A stretch of 64,000 nucleotides of DNA from Candidatus Solibacter sp. (GTDB lineage Bacteria > Acidobacteriota > Terriglobia > Bryobacterales > Bryobacteraceae): NCBI GenBank assembly GCA_013822245.1, contig PNKE01000030.1, positions 44,705 to 108,704 of the forward strand, given 5' to 3'. A program made the position numbers and the translations under genes. This document shows, in pieces, positions 19,249-28,116 of the stretch. Below the pieces are notes generated by a model, which searched no databases, was not told where the DNA came from, and saw only the letters and a program-made list of their open reading frames with translations. Position 1 is the first letter of the stretch, and each line of letters opens with the position of its first letter.

Positions 19249-20037
19249 TCACGGACCCGGCGGCACAAAGCCGGCCAGAAACCCCGCACCGCTCGATCTG
19301 ATCTCCACCGCCTCGCCCGCGTCCAGCAACCATACGTCGCCCTGCCGCCACGCCGCGCCGCCAATGCTCCCCTCGCCCGACGGAAACACGATCCAGGCCG
19401 GCGCCGGATACGGCCCAGCGGCCGCCGGCTCGCCGGCTTCGTACGCCTCCAGCCGGAAGTAGGGACACTCGGCCAGCACCGGCCCGCCGCGCCGGATCTC
19501 GCCCGTCCAGGCCCGCAGGTCCGCGACTTCAAGACCGCGGTCCAGGTGGAGTTCACGCCCCCGTCCATAGTCGTAGAGACGGTAGGTGACGTCGCAGTCC
19601 TGCTGGATCTCGGCCACCACCAGCCCGGCGCCGATGGCGTGGATCGTTCCGGCGGGGATGAATACCGTGTCGCCGGCGCGCACTTCGATCCAGTTCAGCA
19701 GGTCTTCGATCGAACCGTCCAGCGCCGCGGCCCGGGCCTGCTCCGGCGTCAGGGCGGTGCGCAACCCGACACCCAGTTCAGCGCCTGGCTCGGCGTGAAC
19801 AACGTGCCAGGCTTCGGTCTTGCCCGATGAATCATGGTGGAGCCTGGCATACGCATCGTCCGGATGAACCTGAACCGATAGCCGCCCGGTGGTGAAAACC
19901 CACTTCAGCAGCGGCAACCCGGGGCTTTGATACCAGGCCTCGCCGATCGGCGAATTCAGCCCATCAAGGCCGATCCACGGCCGGAGGCAGGTCATCCCCC
20001 AAACGCGTTCATGAAGGCTGGGCTGGAATCTGTGCAT
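19249..20037 (-). CDS. manA: Mannose-6-phosphate isomerase, class I (cupin)
   Basis: Interconverts mannose-6-phosphate and fructose-6-phosphate. The 262-residue cupin enzyme has LSVQVHPDDAYA with the first zinc ligands, KTEAWHVV (Glu ligand), and VFIPAGTIHAIGAGLVVAEIQQ with the C-terminal His and the active-site segment. The ATG at 20037 (MHRFQPSLHERVWGM) was chosen because family homology starts there; the longer open frame upstream has none. This short form resembles Bacillus-type ManA. Divergent from the following orphan gene. Confidence 0.88.
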   Translation of the reverse strand: MHRFQPSLHERVWGMTCLRPWIGLDGLNSPIGEAWYQSPGLPLLKWVFTTGRLSVQVHPDDAYARLHHDSSGKTEAWHVVHAEPGAELGVGLRTALTPEQARAAALDGSIEDLLNWIEVRAGDTVFIPAGTIHAIGAGLVVAEIQQDCDVTYRLYDYGRGRELHLDRGLEVADLRAWTGEIRRGGPVLAECPYFRLEAYEAGEPAAAGPYPAPAWIVFPSGEGSIGGAAWRQGDVWLLDAGEAVEIRSSGAGFLAGFVPPGP

Positions 20038-20156
20038 CAACCATAGAATGGAGGCTCCCTCAACCGGGAAGCAACCCCAGGCCGGCGGCGCGGGCACTGG
20101 CGCCGGAATCGGGTGGCCGGTTTGACCGTCAACTGCTTTATACTTGACCCACAGAG

Positions 20157-21314
20157 ATGACTGATCCGGTCCAGGAACTGCTTGACCATTTCCAGCAGAG
20201 CGACGCCCGGTCATGGGTCACCCGCACGGGCCGCCGCTCCATCAGTTCCGCCCAGGCCGACCCGCTGCGCCGCGACCTGCTCACCACGCGCCTCAAACTC
20301 AGCCTGCCAGGGCCGCCAGACAACCTCTGGCAAGCCACCGACCTGATGGGCAAGATCGAGATCGACTCCGACGCCGACCTGCGCCTGCTGCACAGCCCCG
20401 CCGGCCCGGAGGTCAGCCTCGGCCTGTCAATGGGTTTCGAACAGATGCTGGCCCGCGCCATGGAACTCAACCTGGAGCGCCGGCTGGCCGAGATGGATCT
20501 GGGCGAAGCCTGCGAACGCGGCGATCTCAGAGCCTTCGCCAACGTCATCTTCGATCAGATCGGCGTCGAGCGGCAATGGGAGCTGTGCCACGGATTGGAG
20601 CCGAAATTCGGCGCCGAATGGGACGAGCACTTCTGCCTCATCTCAGCGTTGATCGAGGGCGACGACCTGCGCTTTGAACTGCCCATCGCGGGGTCGGCAA
20701 CCCGGGTCGAGGTCCGGATACCGAAAGGTCTTACCCTCAGGCTCGGTCTGACCGCGCGGGGTTGGGCCTCGCTCAAGCGGATGCTGGGCGGCACAAAGGC
20801 CCGCCACATTGCCGGAGCGATGGCCCGCATCGCGGCTTCCAGCGGCGAGATGGCCGCTGGCTCCGCCGTGCCGCGCCCGCTCGCCGAGGCGGCGTTCACT
20901 TCCGGCGAAAGCGTACTGTTTTCCACCTTCACCCGCCTTGCGCCGTCCCAGGCCGAAATGTCGATGCTCGCCGGCAACCTGAGCGCCAGCCTCGCGCGCG
21001 ACGCCGGCCTGCCGGGCGTCAATCCCGGCGGTGAAGCGCCGTTCGCGCAAGCCTACGTCCACGCAATCTACTTCGGCAGCCGGCTGGAGTCCGCCGCGGG
21101 ATCGGTCCGCATGGCCCGGCGCGGACACCGGCGCGCGGAAAGCGATTCGGCGCGTTACGGCCAGTATGTCATCAGAGCTGTGCTTCAGAAGCTGTTCAAT
21201 GGCGGGCGCACCGTGGCGGTAAGGACCAACGGCGTGCCTTTGTCCGCCAACGAGACGGCCCGCATCGGAGAGCGGCTGGCCAAGGCGATGGCGAGCAGCG
21301 CCAAGGCGGACTGA
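20157..21314 (+). CDS. Protein of unknown function (385 aa)
   Basis: I do not recognise this protein. It is 385 residues, soluble, without a signal peptide or membrane helix. Segments with regular secondary structure include DLRLLHSPAGPEVSLGLSMG, ERQWELCHGLEPKFGAEWDEHF, VEVRIPKGLTLRLGLTARGW and the C-terminal RYGQYVIRAVLQKLFNGG. Codon use matches its neighbours and there are no internal stops, so it is a real gene. It lies between manA and a sugar permease, both on the opposite strand. Confidence 0.7.
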   Translation: MTDPVQELLDHFQQSDARSWVTRTGRRSISSAQADPLRRDLLTTRLKLSLPGPPDNLWQATDLMGKIEIDSDADLRLLHSPAGPEVSLGLSMGFEQMLARAMELNLERRLAEMDLGEACERGDLRAFANVIFDQIGVERQWELCHGLEPKFGAEWDEHFCLISALIEGDDLRFELPIAGSATRVEVRIPKGLTLRLGLTARGWASLKRMLGGTKARHIAGAMARIAASSGEMAAGSAVPRPLAEAAFTSGESVLFSTFTRLAPSQAEMSMLAGNLSASLARDAGLPGVNPGGEAPFAQAYVHAIYFGSRLESAAGSVRMARRGHRRAESDSARYGQYVIRAVLQKLFNGGRTVAVRTNGVPLSANETARIGERLAKAMASSAKAD

Positions 21315-21364
21315 ACGCGCCGCCGCCGGTTGCGCCGGCCGGATCCGGCCCCAGCCCGCAAGGC

Positions 21365-22444
21365 TCAGCGCAGCGGAGCGATTGAGATCAGCGACAACCC
21401 GCCCAGGAAAAGCGCCAGCATCAGGATGATGTAGACCCGAACCTTGCCTCCGGCGCCGGCATACTCCTTCCACACCAGCAAGCCCCACAACGCGCTCACC
21501 ATTGTCGCTCCCTGGCCCAGGCCGTAGCTTACCGCCGGGCCGACGTTGACGCGCTCCGGCGCGCTGGCGGCGACGAAGTTGGCCACCGTGCCCGTCATCC
21601 AGATGATTCCCCCGGCAAGCCCAAGCAGGTGTTCGCGGGTCTTGCCCGAGAAGTAGTCGCGGAAGCTCACCGGGTCGCCCTCGACCGGCAGGTTCATGAA
21701 GAACAGGTTGTAGAGCGGAGTCGTCACCAGGACTCCGGCGGCGAAAATGAACGCGGCCGTGTACGGACCTAAGCCGATGTCGCCCCTCTTGCTCATCTCC
21801 ACCAGCGGGTAGAACGTCCCCATCAGGATGCCGCAGCCCAGGCTGAGGAAGATGCCCTTCAGCGGCGACGCCTGCCTGGACTGCGGCTTGCCCACGACGC
21901 GCACGCCCGCCTGGCCCGCGGGCTGCTTCGCCTTCGCCTTCGCCGCGATATGGGCCGAGTGGGCCATTGCCGACAGGATGATGGCGAGAAGCACCAGGAA
22001 TGAACCGCCGAACAGGAACCCCGGATCGCCCGCCGGCTTGATGATGTAGTTCAGAATCACACCCATGATCAGAGCCAGGCCGATGCCGATGGGGAAGGCG
22101 ACGGCAAGCCCGGCAACCGCGATCGCCGCCACCAGCAGCATGTTGGCCAGATTGAACACCGCCCCTCCAGCCATGGCCAGCGCCATCTGACGCTTCGAGG
22201 CGATGCTCAGATTGTCCAGGAAGGTGAACGATGGGGTCGCCGAATCCACCACCACCGTGTCCGAGGATCCGAAGGTAAACGCCGCCACGGCCGCGGCCAG
22301 AATCAGCCCGAACGTGTAATCGAAGTAGTACAACTCGAACCGCCACTTCGGCGCGAGTTTCATCGTGTTCGCCCACGAGCCCCAACAGATCATCGTCAGG
22401 ATCGTCAGGGCCATGGCCATGACATAAGTGGTTGGCAGCATCAT
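21365..22444 (-). CDS. GRP/RhaT-type sugar permease
   Basis: A 359-residue inner-membrane protein with about ten helices, of the glucose/ribose porter branch of the drug/metabolite superfamily. Features are CWGSWANTMKLAPKWRFELYYFDYTFG in the first pair of helices, GGAVFNLANMLLVAAIAVAGLAVAFPIGIG, and repeated halves (GIIWMTGTVANFVA with GLGQGATMVSALWGLLVWKEY). A hydrophilic loop at about 165-195 is rich in Ala/Lys. Probably takes up a monosaccharide with protons. ATG codons at 22444 and 22441 are both possible. Confidence 0.85.
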   Translation of the reverse strand: MMLPTTYVMAMALTILTMICWGSWANTMKLAPKWRFELYYFDYTFGLILAAAVAAFTFGSSDTVVVDSATPSFTFLDNLSIASKRQMALAMAGGAVFNLANMLLVAAIAVAGLAVAFPIGIGLALIMGVILNYIIKPAGDPGFLFGGSFLVLLAIILSAMAHSAHIAAKAKAKQPAGQAGVRVVGKPQSRQASPLKGIFLSLGCGILMGTFYPLVEMSKRGDIGLGPYTAAFIFAAGVLVTTPLYNLFFMNLPVEGDPVSFRDYFSGKTREHLLGLAGGIIWMTGTVANFVAASAPERVNVGPAVSYGLGQGATMVSALWGLLVWKEYAGAGGKVRVYIILMLALFLGGLSLISIAPLR

Positions 22445-22521
22445 ATGTAAGTTCCCCTCGACCGCGGCGGACCGGACTCTGTACTATATAACAGCAAACC
22501 CTTCACATGGAGGCTACCGCA

Positions 22522-23658
22522 ATGAAGGTCCACCGCGCAGCACTGTTTGCTATTTTGTTGGCCGCTCCCCTGATGGCGCAGCGCCCAAAATTCGATTTCG
22601 ACACCACCACGCCCGAGGGCCGGTTGCTCCAACAGGCCGGCTCCGAAACCGGCGACGCCCCCAAGCAGGCGTTGTTCGAGGAGTTTGTCAAAACCTACCC
22701 CAAGCACGGCGGCACAGCCTGGGCCTACAGCCAGTTGCAGCCCATCTATCTCAAGAACCAGCAGTGGGACAAATCGATCGCCGCCGGCGCGGCGGCGCTG
22801 GAACTCGACCCGGCCAACTCGCTGGCCGCCTACAACGCCCTGCAAGGCTGCGAGAAAAAGGCCGACGTCGCCTGTATCAAGGACTGGTCGGCGCGAACCG
22901 TCGAAGCGGCGAAGAAGATGCTGTTGATCGCCAAGCCAGCCGATGAGGAGGAAGCCGAGGCGTGGGACCGCGAGATCGACTACGCCAAACAGGTGATCAT
23001 CCGCTGCGAATACTCCCTCTACGCCATGGCCCTGCAAACCGCCGATCCGGCCGCCATCGTCGATCTCGGCTCCACGCTGTTCGAACGCCACCCCGAGAGC
23101 CAGTACATCCCCCAGGTCGCGGGCCGATACGTTGCCGCGCTCCAGCAGACTGGGCGGAAGGAGAAGGCCGTCGAAGCCGCCGAAAAGGCCGTTGCCATCG
23201 ACAAGACCAACGAGGATATGCTGCTGGTGGCCGCCGACGGCAACCTGCAAAGCAAGATCGACCTTTCCAAGGTGATCCAGTATTGTGACCAGCTCATCGC
23301 CGCCATGCAGTCCAAACCCGCCCCTCAGGGCGCCGATCCGGCCGCCTGGGACAAGAAGAAAACCACCCTCACCGGCCTCGGCCATTGGATGAAGGGCATG
23401 GCCTATCAGGAGACGAAGAACTTCGAGGAGACCGACAAGTCGTTCCGCGAAGCACTGCCGTTCATCGCCGGCAACAACGACCTGCTGGCTCCGGCATACT
23501 TCTTTATCGGAGTTGCCAACCACAGCATGTCGCGCACCGCCAAGAACCCGAAACTGCGGGCTGAAGCCGCACGTTTCACCGAACTCTGCACAAAGATCGC
23601 CGGACCCTACCAGCAGTCCTGCGTGAAGAATCTGTCGGCCATCAAACTCGGAAAATGA
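22522..23658 (+). CDS. Secreted TPR-like protein
   Basis: A 378-residue exported protein. The ATG at 22522 is chosen because GGAGG lies at 22509-22513; an ATG at 22507 would include that site. A signal peptide (AALFAILLAAPLMAQ) is followed by degenerate TPR helices, for example WDKSIAAGAAALELDPANSLAAYNAL and RKEKAVEAAEKAVAIDKTNEDML. No enzyme motif was seen. Its TGA overlaps the ATG of the acetate-kinase homologue by 4 nt, so the two are co-translated. Confidence 0.82.
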   Translation: MKVHRAALFAILLAAPLMAQRPKFDFDTTTPEGRLLQQAGSETGDAPKQALFEEFVKTYPKHGGTAWAYSQLQPIYLKNQQWDKSIAAGAAALELDPANSLAAYNALQGCEKKADVACIKDWSARTVEAAKKMLLIAKPADEEEAEAWDREIDYAKQVIIRCEYSLYAMALQTADPAAIVDLGSTLFERHPESQYIPQVAGRYVAALQQTGRKEKAVEAAEKAVAIDKTNEDMLLVAADGNLQSKIDLSKVIQYCDQLIAAMQSKPAPQGADPAAWDKKKTTLTGLGHWMKGMAYQETKNFEETDKSFREALPFIAGNNDLLAPAYFFIGVANHSMSRTAKNPKLRAEAARFTELCTKIAGPYQQSCVKNLSAIKLGK

Positions 23659-24755
23659 ACATCCTCGTCCCCAACCTTGGCTCCACTTCGCTGAAGTACC
23701 AGATCCTCGAAATGCCCGCCGAACGGTCCACCGCCAAGGGCCGCTACGAGCGCGTCTCGGACTACCGCTCCGCCATCGGCGAGATCAAGTCCGGCGGCGC
23801 CGCGATCGACGCCGTCGCCTTCAAGGCCGTCATCGCCGGTCCCGATTACCGCGGCACGTTCGTCGTCGACGGGAAATTGATGGCGGCAATGAAGCAGTAC
23901 CTCGGCGTCGCCCCCGTCCACAACAAAATCTATATCGACGCCATCGAAGCCTTCGCCGAAACCATGCCCGGTACGCCCCTGGTGGCCGCCTTCGAACCTG
24001 AATTCCACCGCACCATGCCCCCATACGCCCAGGTCTACGGCGTCCCCGCCGATTGGCGCGACTCGCACGGCGTGCGCCGTTACGGTTATCACGGCGCGTC
24101 CCATGAATTCGTCTCCTGCCGCGTGCCTGAACTGCTCGGCGTACCCAAACAGGGCCTCCGTCTGATCTCCTGCCACCTCGGCGGCAGCAGCTCGCTCTGC
24201 GCCATCCGCGACGGCGTTTCGATCGACACCACGTTCGGCTTTTCCCCTCAGTCAGGCCTGGAAAACGCCACCCGCCATGGTGAACTCGACGCCTTCGCCG
24301 TGCTCTACATGATGGAGCGCAACGGCTGGTCCACTGACGAGGTCCGCGGCCAACTGGCCCGGCTCAGCGGCCTTGCGGGCCTGAGCGGCATCGCCGGCGG
24401 CGACGTCCGCGACATCACCGCCGCGGCCCAGGCCGGCTCGGCCGAGGCTCAACTGGCGCTCGACGTCTTCAGCTATCAGGTGAAAAAAACCATCGGCGCC
24501 TACACCGCCGCCATGGGCGGCCTCGACGCCATCGCCTTCACCGGCGGCATCGGCGAAAACTCGGCCGAACTGCGCGAAGCCTGCTGCCGCGGCCTGGAAT
24601 TCCTCGGCGTCTCGATCGACCCCGCCCGCAACACGCAAGGCTCCGCCGACAGGATTGTGTCAAGTGACGATTCCCGCGTGAGGGTCCTCGCCGTGGCCAC
24701 CAACGAGGAACTGGTTGTCGCGCGGCGCGCCTTCAAGGCGTTGACCCGCGGTTAG
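23655..24755 (+). CDS. Acetate/propionate kinase (AckA) homologue with altered catalytic residues
   Basis: An ASKHA-fold kinase of 366 residues, shorter than typical AckA (about 400). Family signatures are present: NLGSTSLK (family NAGSSSLK), PVHN, RRYGYHGASHEFV, CHLGGSSSL, ATRHGELD, AFTGGIGENS and TNEELVVARRA. Two positions differ from classical acetate kinase: the HRVVHGG segment is FKAVIAG, losing the Arg that lies near the phosphoryl site, and the FDTAFH segment is FEPEFH (Glu114), losing the catalytic Asp. It may act on another acyl or carboxylate substrate, or slowly. No phosphotransacetylase is nearby. Start overlaps the TPR gene stop. Confidence 0.8.
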   Translation: MNILVPNLGSTSLKYQILEMPAERSTAKGRYERVSDYRSAIGEIKSGGAAIDAVAFKAVIAGPDYRGTFVVDGKLMAAMKQYLGVAPVHNKIYIDAIEAFAETMPGTPLVAAFEPEFHRTMPPYAQVYGVPADWRDSHGVRRYGYHGASHEFVSCRVPELLGVPKQGLRLISCHLGGSSSLCAIRDGVSIDTTFGFSPQSGLENATRHGELDAFAVLYMMERNGWSTDEVRGQLARLSGLAGLSGIAGGDVRDITAAAQAGSAEAQLALDVFSYQVKKTIGAYTAAMGGLDAIAFTGGIGENSAELREACCRGLEFLGVSIDPARNTQGSADRIVSSDDSRVRVLAVATNEELVVARRAFKALTRG

Positions 24756-24965
24756 CAACCACGGCTGGATGCCGCCCGCACCAACCGACATGAGGTGATA
24801 GCTTGGCGGGATGAACAAGCCAATGTGATTCATCCTCGACGGCACCCAACCAGGCTGTTGCGGAGCGCGGAACTGCGCCCCCGTGACGCCCGTGTTTCGG
24901 TTTGGGAGGAGTCCAGGTGCGCAACGCTGTCTCTAAGCTATTGTAAGTAAATGAAAATGGGGGGC

Positions 24966-25059
24966 TGGCGGAGAGGCAGGGATTCGAACCCTGGGTAGAG
25001 GTTTAAGCCCCTACGACGGTTTAGCAAACCGCTGCTTTCGACCACTCAGCCACCTCTCC
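24966..25059 (-). tRNA. tRNA-Ser (anticodon GCU)
   Basis: On the minus strand the acceptor GGAGAGG (25059-25053) pairs with CCTCTCC (24976-24970). The gene reads GGCTGAGTGGTC (D arm), an anticodon loop with GCT in CGGTTTGCTAAACCG, a long serine-type variable arm and GGTTCGAATCC (T arm). The discriminator is G and CCA is encoded (24968-24966). Recognises AGC/AGU codons. Confidence 0.96.
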
Positions 25060-25721
25060 GCAGAGGTGTGGACGCGTCAATTGGAATTTTATCACACCGG
25101 CTAAACCCTGTCCGCAAACAGTCTTGCCTCAGTCGCCGCCACGTGGGGATGTCCTATTTACGCCAAAGGGAAACGTCCTGTTGACGGGGTCAGGCTCTGA
25201 GGGTTCAAGGTGGAGCCTTCTTGATGACGGCAGCGGGACCGCGACGATCGGCCTTCGATGGGCGGCTCCCGCCGGAGACCGGAGGAGCCGCCCACGAAGT
25301 ACGCGGGAGAGCCGGCCACCCGGCGAACCGGGACTGGCCTGCTCCAGAGGAGGACGTCCAGGCCTTCAGCAACCGGCAGGATCATGCACTGCTCGCACTC
25401 TCCAGCCGCCGTTTCGCGGGGTGAATGCCTCAGTGGACCCGGATCTGAACCCGCCGGATTGCTTCAGCCAATGCCTTGCCACGCCCGGTTTGAGACTGGC
25501 CAAAGCCGCACGGTCAGGTCCGTCAAACGCCAACGTCACCGAAGTTCCTCGGCCCGGCGATTCCGGCCATCCTGAGCGTTTGCGCGCATTCAAGGCCGGC
25601 CTGCCAAGCTCAAACTACTTCCTCAGCTAGTCTATCGGTCATCCCGCCAGCACGCGGGAGTTGGGATTTTAACTGAGAATTGGGGTCAGGCTCTCACTCT
25701 AGGCAATCCACCCGGAAGGAC
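25060..25721. other. Spacer with short direct repeats, no gene recognised
   Basis: About 660 nt after the tRNA gene. It holds two copies of GGGGTCAGGCTCT (25186-25198 and 25682-25694), resembling the GACGGGGTC(T/A)G... repeats often found near REP-associated transposases, and the related pair GTCCTATTTACG and GTCCTGTTGACG at 25151 and 25176. Open frames here have no recognisable product. Possibly the scar of a lost mobile element. Confidence 0.45.
25253..25299. repeat. Long hairpin in the spacer
   Basis: Stem of 16 base pairs with one bulged A: CTTCG (25253-25257) plus TGGGCGGCTCC (25259-25269) pair with GGAGCCGCCCA (25284-25294) plus CGAAG (25295-25299). The loop is 14 nt. No T-tract follows, so it is not an ordinary terminator. 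It lies between the two direct repeats described for this spacer. Confidence 0.6.
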
Positions 25722-26072
25722 CTATTCCGGCTCGATGGTGATCTCCGGCGCGCCCTTTGCCGTCACCCATTCAGTCACCACCGCGCCTGCCTGAAGAGCC
25801 ATGAAGATGGCCGTCCCGATCGCCGCCGGCGCGATGTGCTCTTCGGGTCCGGATACCGAAAAGGCGAGGATGAACAGAAACAGCAGGCTGAGCAGGGCGA
25901 GTACTCCGCCATAGATGATCGTCCAGCGGTTTCCGAACCAGAGAAGCGCGGCGGAGCCGGCCAGGGCGGCCGAAACGCCTGCCGACGACAGCGCCGAGTC
26001 GTCCCAAAGCAGGACGAGAAAGACCGGAGCCGAAAGCAGGTGGATGATGGAAAGCGCCCGGGTCCACTTCAT
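25722..26072 (-). CDS. Small integral membrane protein of unknown function
   Basis: A 116-residue protein with four predicted membrane helices: ALSIIHLLSAPVFLVLLW, AGVSAALAGSAALLWFG, IIYGGVLALLSLLFLFILAF and AIGTAIFMALQAGAVVTEWV. The ATG at 26072 (MKWTRALS) begins the first helix; the open frame continues upstream without coding character. No family is recognised. It is followed on the same strand by nothing close, and preceded by a TPR gene 41 nt away. Confidence 0.7.
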   Translation of the reverse strand: MKWTRALSIIHLLSAPVFLVLLWDDSALSSAGVSAALAGSAALLWFGNRWTIIYGGVLALLSLLFLFILAFSVSGPEEHIAPAAIGTAIFMALQAGAVVTEWVTAKGAPEITIEPE

Positions 26073-26113
26073 GGCGGTATTAACAGTACCACCGAAACAG
26101 GGCGGAATAAAGG

Positions 26114-26887
26114 CTAATCCGCACTCAGTTGATCGAGCCGGATCGAGGCGGCCGTCCGCACCTGGGCCTCGGCCGCCGGGTGGCTGGCGATGCGGCGAAG
26201 AACCAGGACTGCATCCGGAATCCTGCCTAGACGGAGGTGAAGCGAGGCGAGCCGAACCATGGCCTCCACGGCGACCGGATGAGCTTCCCCGGCCAGCACG
26301 GCGAGCCGCACACACGCATCTTCGGCCTTGCCCGCATGCTCCAGGCAGGCTGCGTACTCGAGTTCGGCTTCACGTTGCGGGATGCCGGGCTGGGGCAGCA
26401 GTTCGAACAACGCGCCGAGCGTGCTTGAAGCGTCCTCGAAATCCCCGGCGGCGCGCAGCAGACGGCCGAGGCGCCAAAGCATCAACGCCCTGCTCTCCGG
26501 CCAGGCCGCCGAGCCGCTCTCCGCCTGGCGGTAGCAGCCGATCGCTTCCATCCATCGTCCCAACTGCTCCAGGCATAGGCCGGACCGGACCATCGCCGCC
26601 GAACGCAAAAGCTCCGACGTGCGATTATACTCAATCGATTTTGCGTACAGGTCCAGGGCGAGCGCATACTCGGGCAGGGTCTCGGCCGCCAGACCGAGGT
26701 CGAACAACGCCCACATCCAGGCGTCAAATTCCACCTCGGTGGCCGGAGGCGCGACCGCGGGCAGACGCGTCTCCAGGATCTCTCTGACCAATCCGGCCGG
26801 CGCTCCCGCCACGGCCGACCTCAGTTCCAGGATTTCGAGCGCGTCACCCACCTGTTCTATAGTGCCGCCAGCGCGGAAAACTCTCAA
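26114..26887 (-). CDS. TPR-repeat protein
   Basis: A 257-residue soluble protein made mostly of helical repeats. Clear TPR units are ALALDLYAKSIEYNRTSELLRSAAMVRSGLCLEQLGRWMEAIGCYRQAE in pieces of about 34 residues, then SRALMLWRLGRLLRAAGDFEDASSTL and ASLHLRLGRIPDAVLVLRRI. The start is uncertain: TTG at 26887 is the only start near the frame's beginning and a GTG lies about 12 codons in. No signal peptide. Function unknown. Confidence 0.65.
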   Translation of the reverse strand: MRVFRAGGTIEQVGDALEILELRSAVAGAPAGLVREILETRLPAVAPPATEVEFDAWMWALFDLGLAAETLPEYALALDLYAKSIEYNRTSELLRSAAMVRSGLCLEQLGRWMEAIGCYRQAESGSAAWPESRALMLWRLGRLLRAAGDFEDASSTLGALFELLPQPGIPQREAELEYAACLEHAGKAEDACVRLAVLAGEAHPVAVEAMVRLASLHLRLGRIPDAVLVLRRIASHPAAEAQVRTAASIRLDQLSAD

Positions 26888-27023
26888 GCGCCCGGCGCCG
26901 GAACACTGCCGGGGGCTCGCCGCGCTGCATTAAAATGGAAGATTGATGACATCGGAGGCAAACCTGCCGCGTCTATGGAATGTGCGGTTTGCGGCCGGCA
27001 ATTGATTCCAGAAAGAGGTGATG

Positions 27024-28037
27024 ATGCAGGCTGGCGATATCTTGCGGGCGTGGGCGATGATCCTCAAGGGCCAGAAGCCCACATTGTCGATCGAGATTAC
27101 GAAAGAGTGTCCCCTGCGTTGTCCCGGATGCTATGCCTACGAGGATGAGCACCTGGGCACGGGGGTCAACCTCCGTCAATTGAGTGACTTCAAGGGCGAC
27201 GATCTGGTCCGCCGCATCCTCAAGCTGGCAGACGAGCACCGTCCATTGCACCTTTCGCTGGTCGGCGGTGATCCGCTGGTCCGCTACCGGGAGGTCGAAA
27301 CCGTCCTGCCTCAACTGCTCGCCCGCGGCATCCATGTCCAGTTGGTCACCAGCGCTTTCCGCCAGATGCCAGCCGTGTGGAAGACCTATAGCGGCTTTAC
27401 CCTGTCGGTGTCGGTGGACGGTCTGCAACCCGAGCACGACGAACGGCGAAAGCCGGCCACCTACGAGCGCATCCTGAAAAACATCGCCAACCAGCGCGTC
27501 ACCATCCACTGCACCATCACCGGCCAGATGATGAAACGGCCCGGCTACCTGGAAGAGTTCATCCAGTTCTGGAGCAAGGTGGACGCCGTCGAAAAGGTCT
27601 GGTTTTCGATGTTCACGCCCCAGCGCGGCGACGAAATGCCCGAAATCCTCTCGCCCGCCGAAAGGGCCGAGGCCATCGCTCAGATCCACTTCCTGCGCGA
27701 GCGCTATCCCAAAGTCGCCATGCCCAAGCGCCTGGTGGATCATTTCGCCAGTCCGCCGTCGAGTCCCAAGGACTGTATCTTTTCCCAGGTGACCGAGACC
27801 ATCTCGGCCGACTTCCAGACCTCGATCACCCCCTGCCAGTTCGGCGGCGATCCCGATTGCGCCCAGTGCGGTTGCATGGCGTCGATGGCGCTGGCCGCCG
27901 TGGGGACTTATAAGGTTGGCGGCATCATCCCCGCCGGGGCCTTGTTCCGCGGATCGGTCAGGATCGGCGCCCGGCGCCGCGCCAACACCCGCGCGCTTGA
28001 AGCCTCGAATGAGAACCCGCTGCGAGTGATTCAGTAG
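27024..28037 (+). CDS. Radical SAM protein
   Basis: A 337-residue cytoplasmic radical SAM enzyme. The [4Fe-4S] motif is CPLRCPGC (Cys29, Cys33, Cys36), followed by the SAM-binding LVGGDP segment and VSVDGLQPEHDE. The C-terminal region has a second cysteine group (DCIFSQ, CQFGGDPDCAQCGC), which suggests an auxiliary cluster of SPASM/Twitch type. GTG at 27018 and ATGs at 27021 and 27024 are candidates; ATG 27024 has the best spacing from AGAGG (27014-27018). No precursor peptide or partner is next to it, so the substrate is unknown. Confidence 0.85.
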   Translation: MQAGDILRAWAMILKGQKPTLSIEITKECPLRCPGCYAYEDEHLGTGVNLRQLSDFKGDDLVRRILKLADEHRPLHLSLVGGDPLVRYREVETVLPQLLARGIHVQLVTSAFRQMPAVWKTYSGFTLSVSVDGLQPEHDERRKPATYERILKNIANQRVTIHCTITGQMMKRPGYLEEFIQFWSKVDAVEKVWFSMFTPQRGDEMPEILSPAERAEAIAQIHFLRERYPKVAMPKRLVDHFASPPSSPKDCIFSQVTETISADFQTSITPCQFGGDPDCAQCGCMASMALAAVGTYKVGGIIPAGALFRGSVRIGARRRANTRALEASNENPLRVIQ

Positions 28038-28116
28038 CCATCCAGCCCGGCCGCCGCCCCGCGTACGCCGCTGGCGGCACTCGCTCCCCATGCGGCCTGC
28101 TAGCCTGTAGATTCAA

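Noticed and set aside
18963..19301. Open frames between the isomerase and manA
   Set aside because: Both strands give Pro/Arg-rich sequence without start signals or similarity to known families.
20643..22385. 580-codon open frame antisense to the orphan gene and in another frame of the sugar permease
   Set aside because: It crosses two genes and gives Gly/Arg-rich sequence without any domain.
25124..25630. Possible 168-residue gene in the spacer after tRNA-Ser
   Set aside because: It crosses the repeats and hairpin, has no ribosome-binding site, and its translation is low-complexity.
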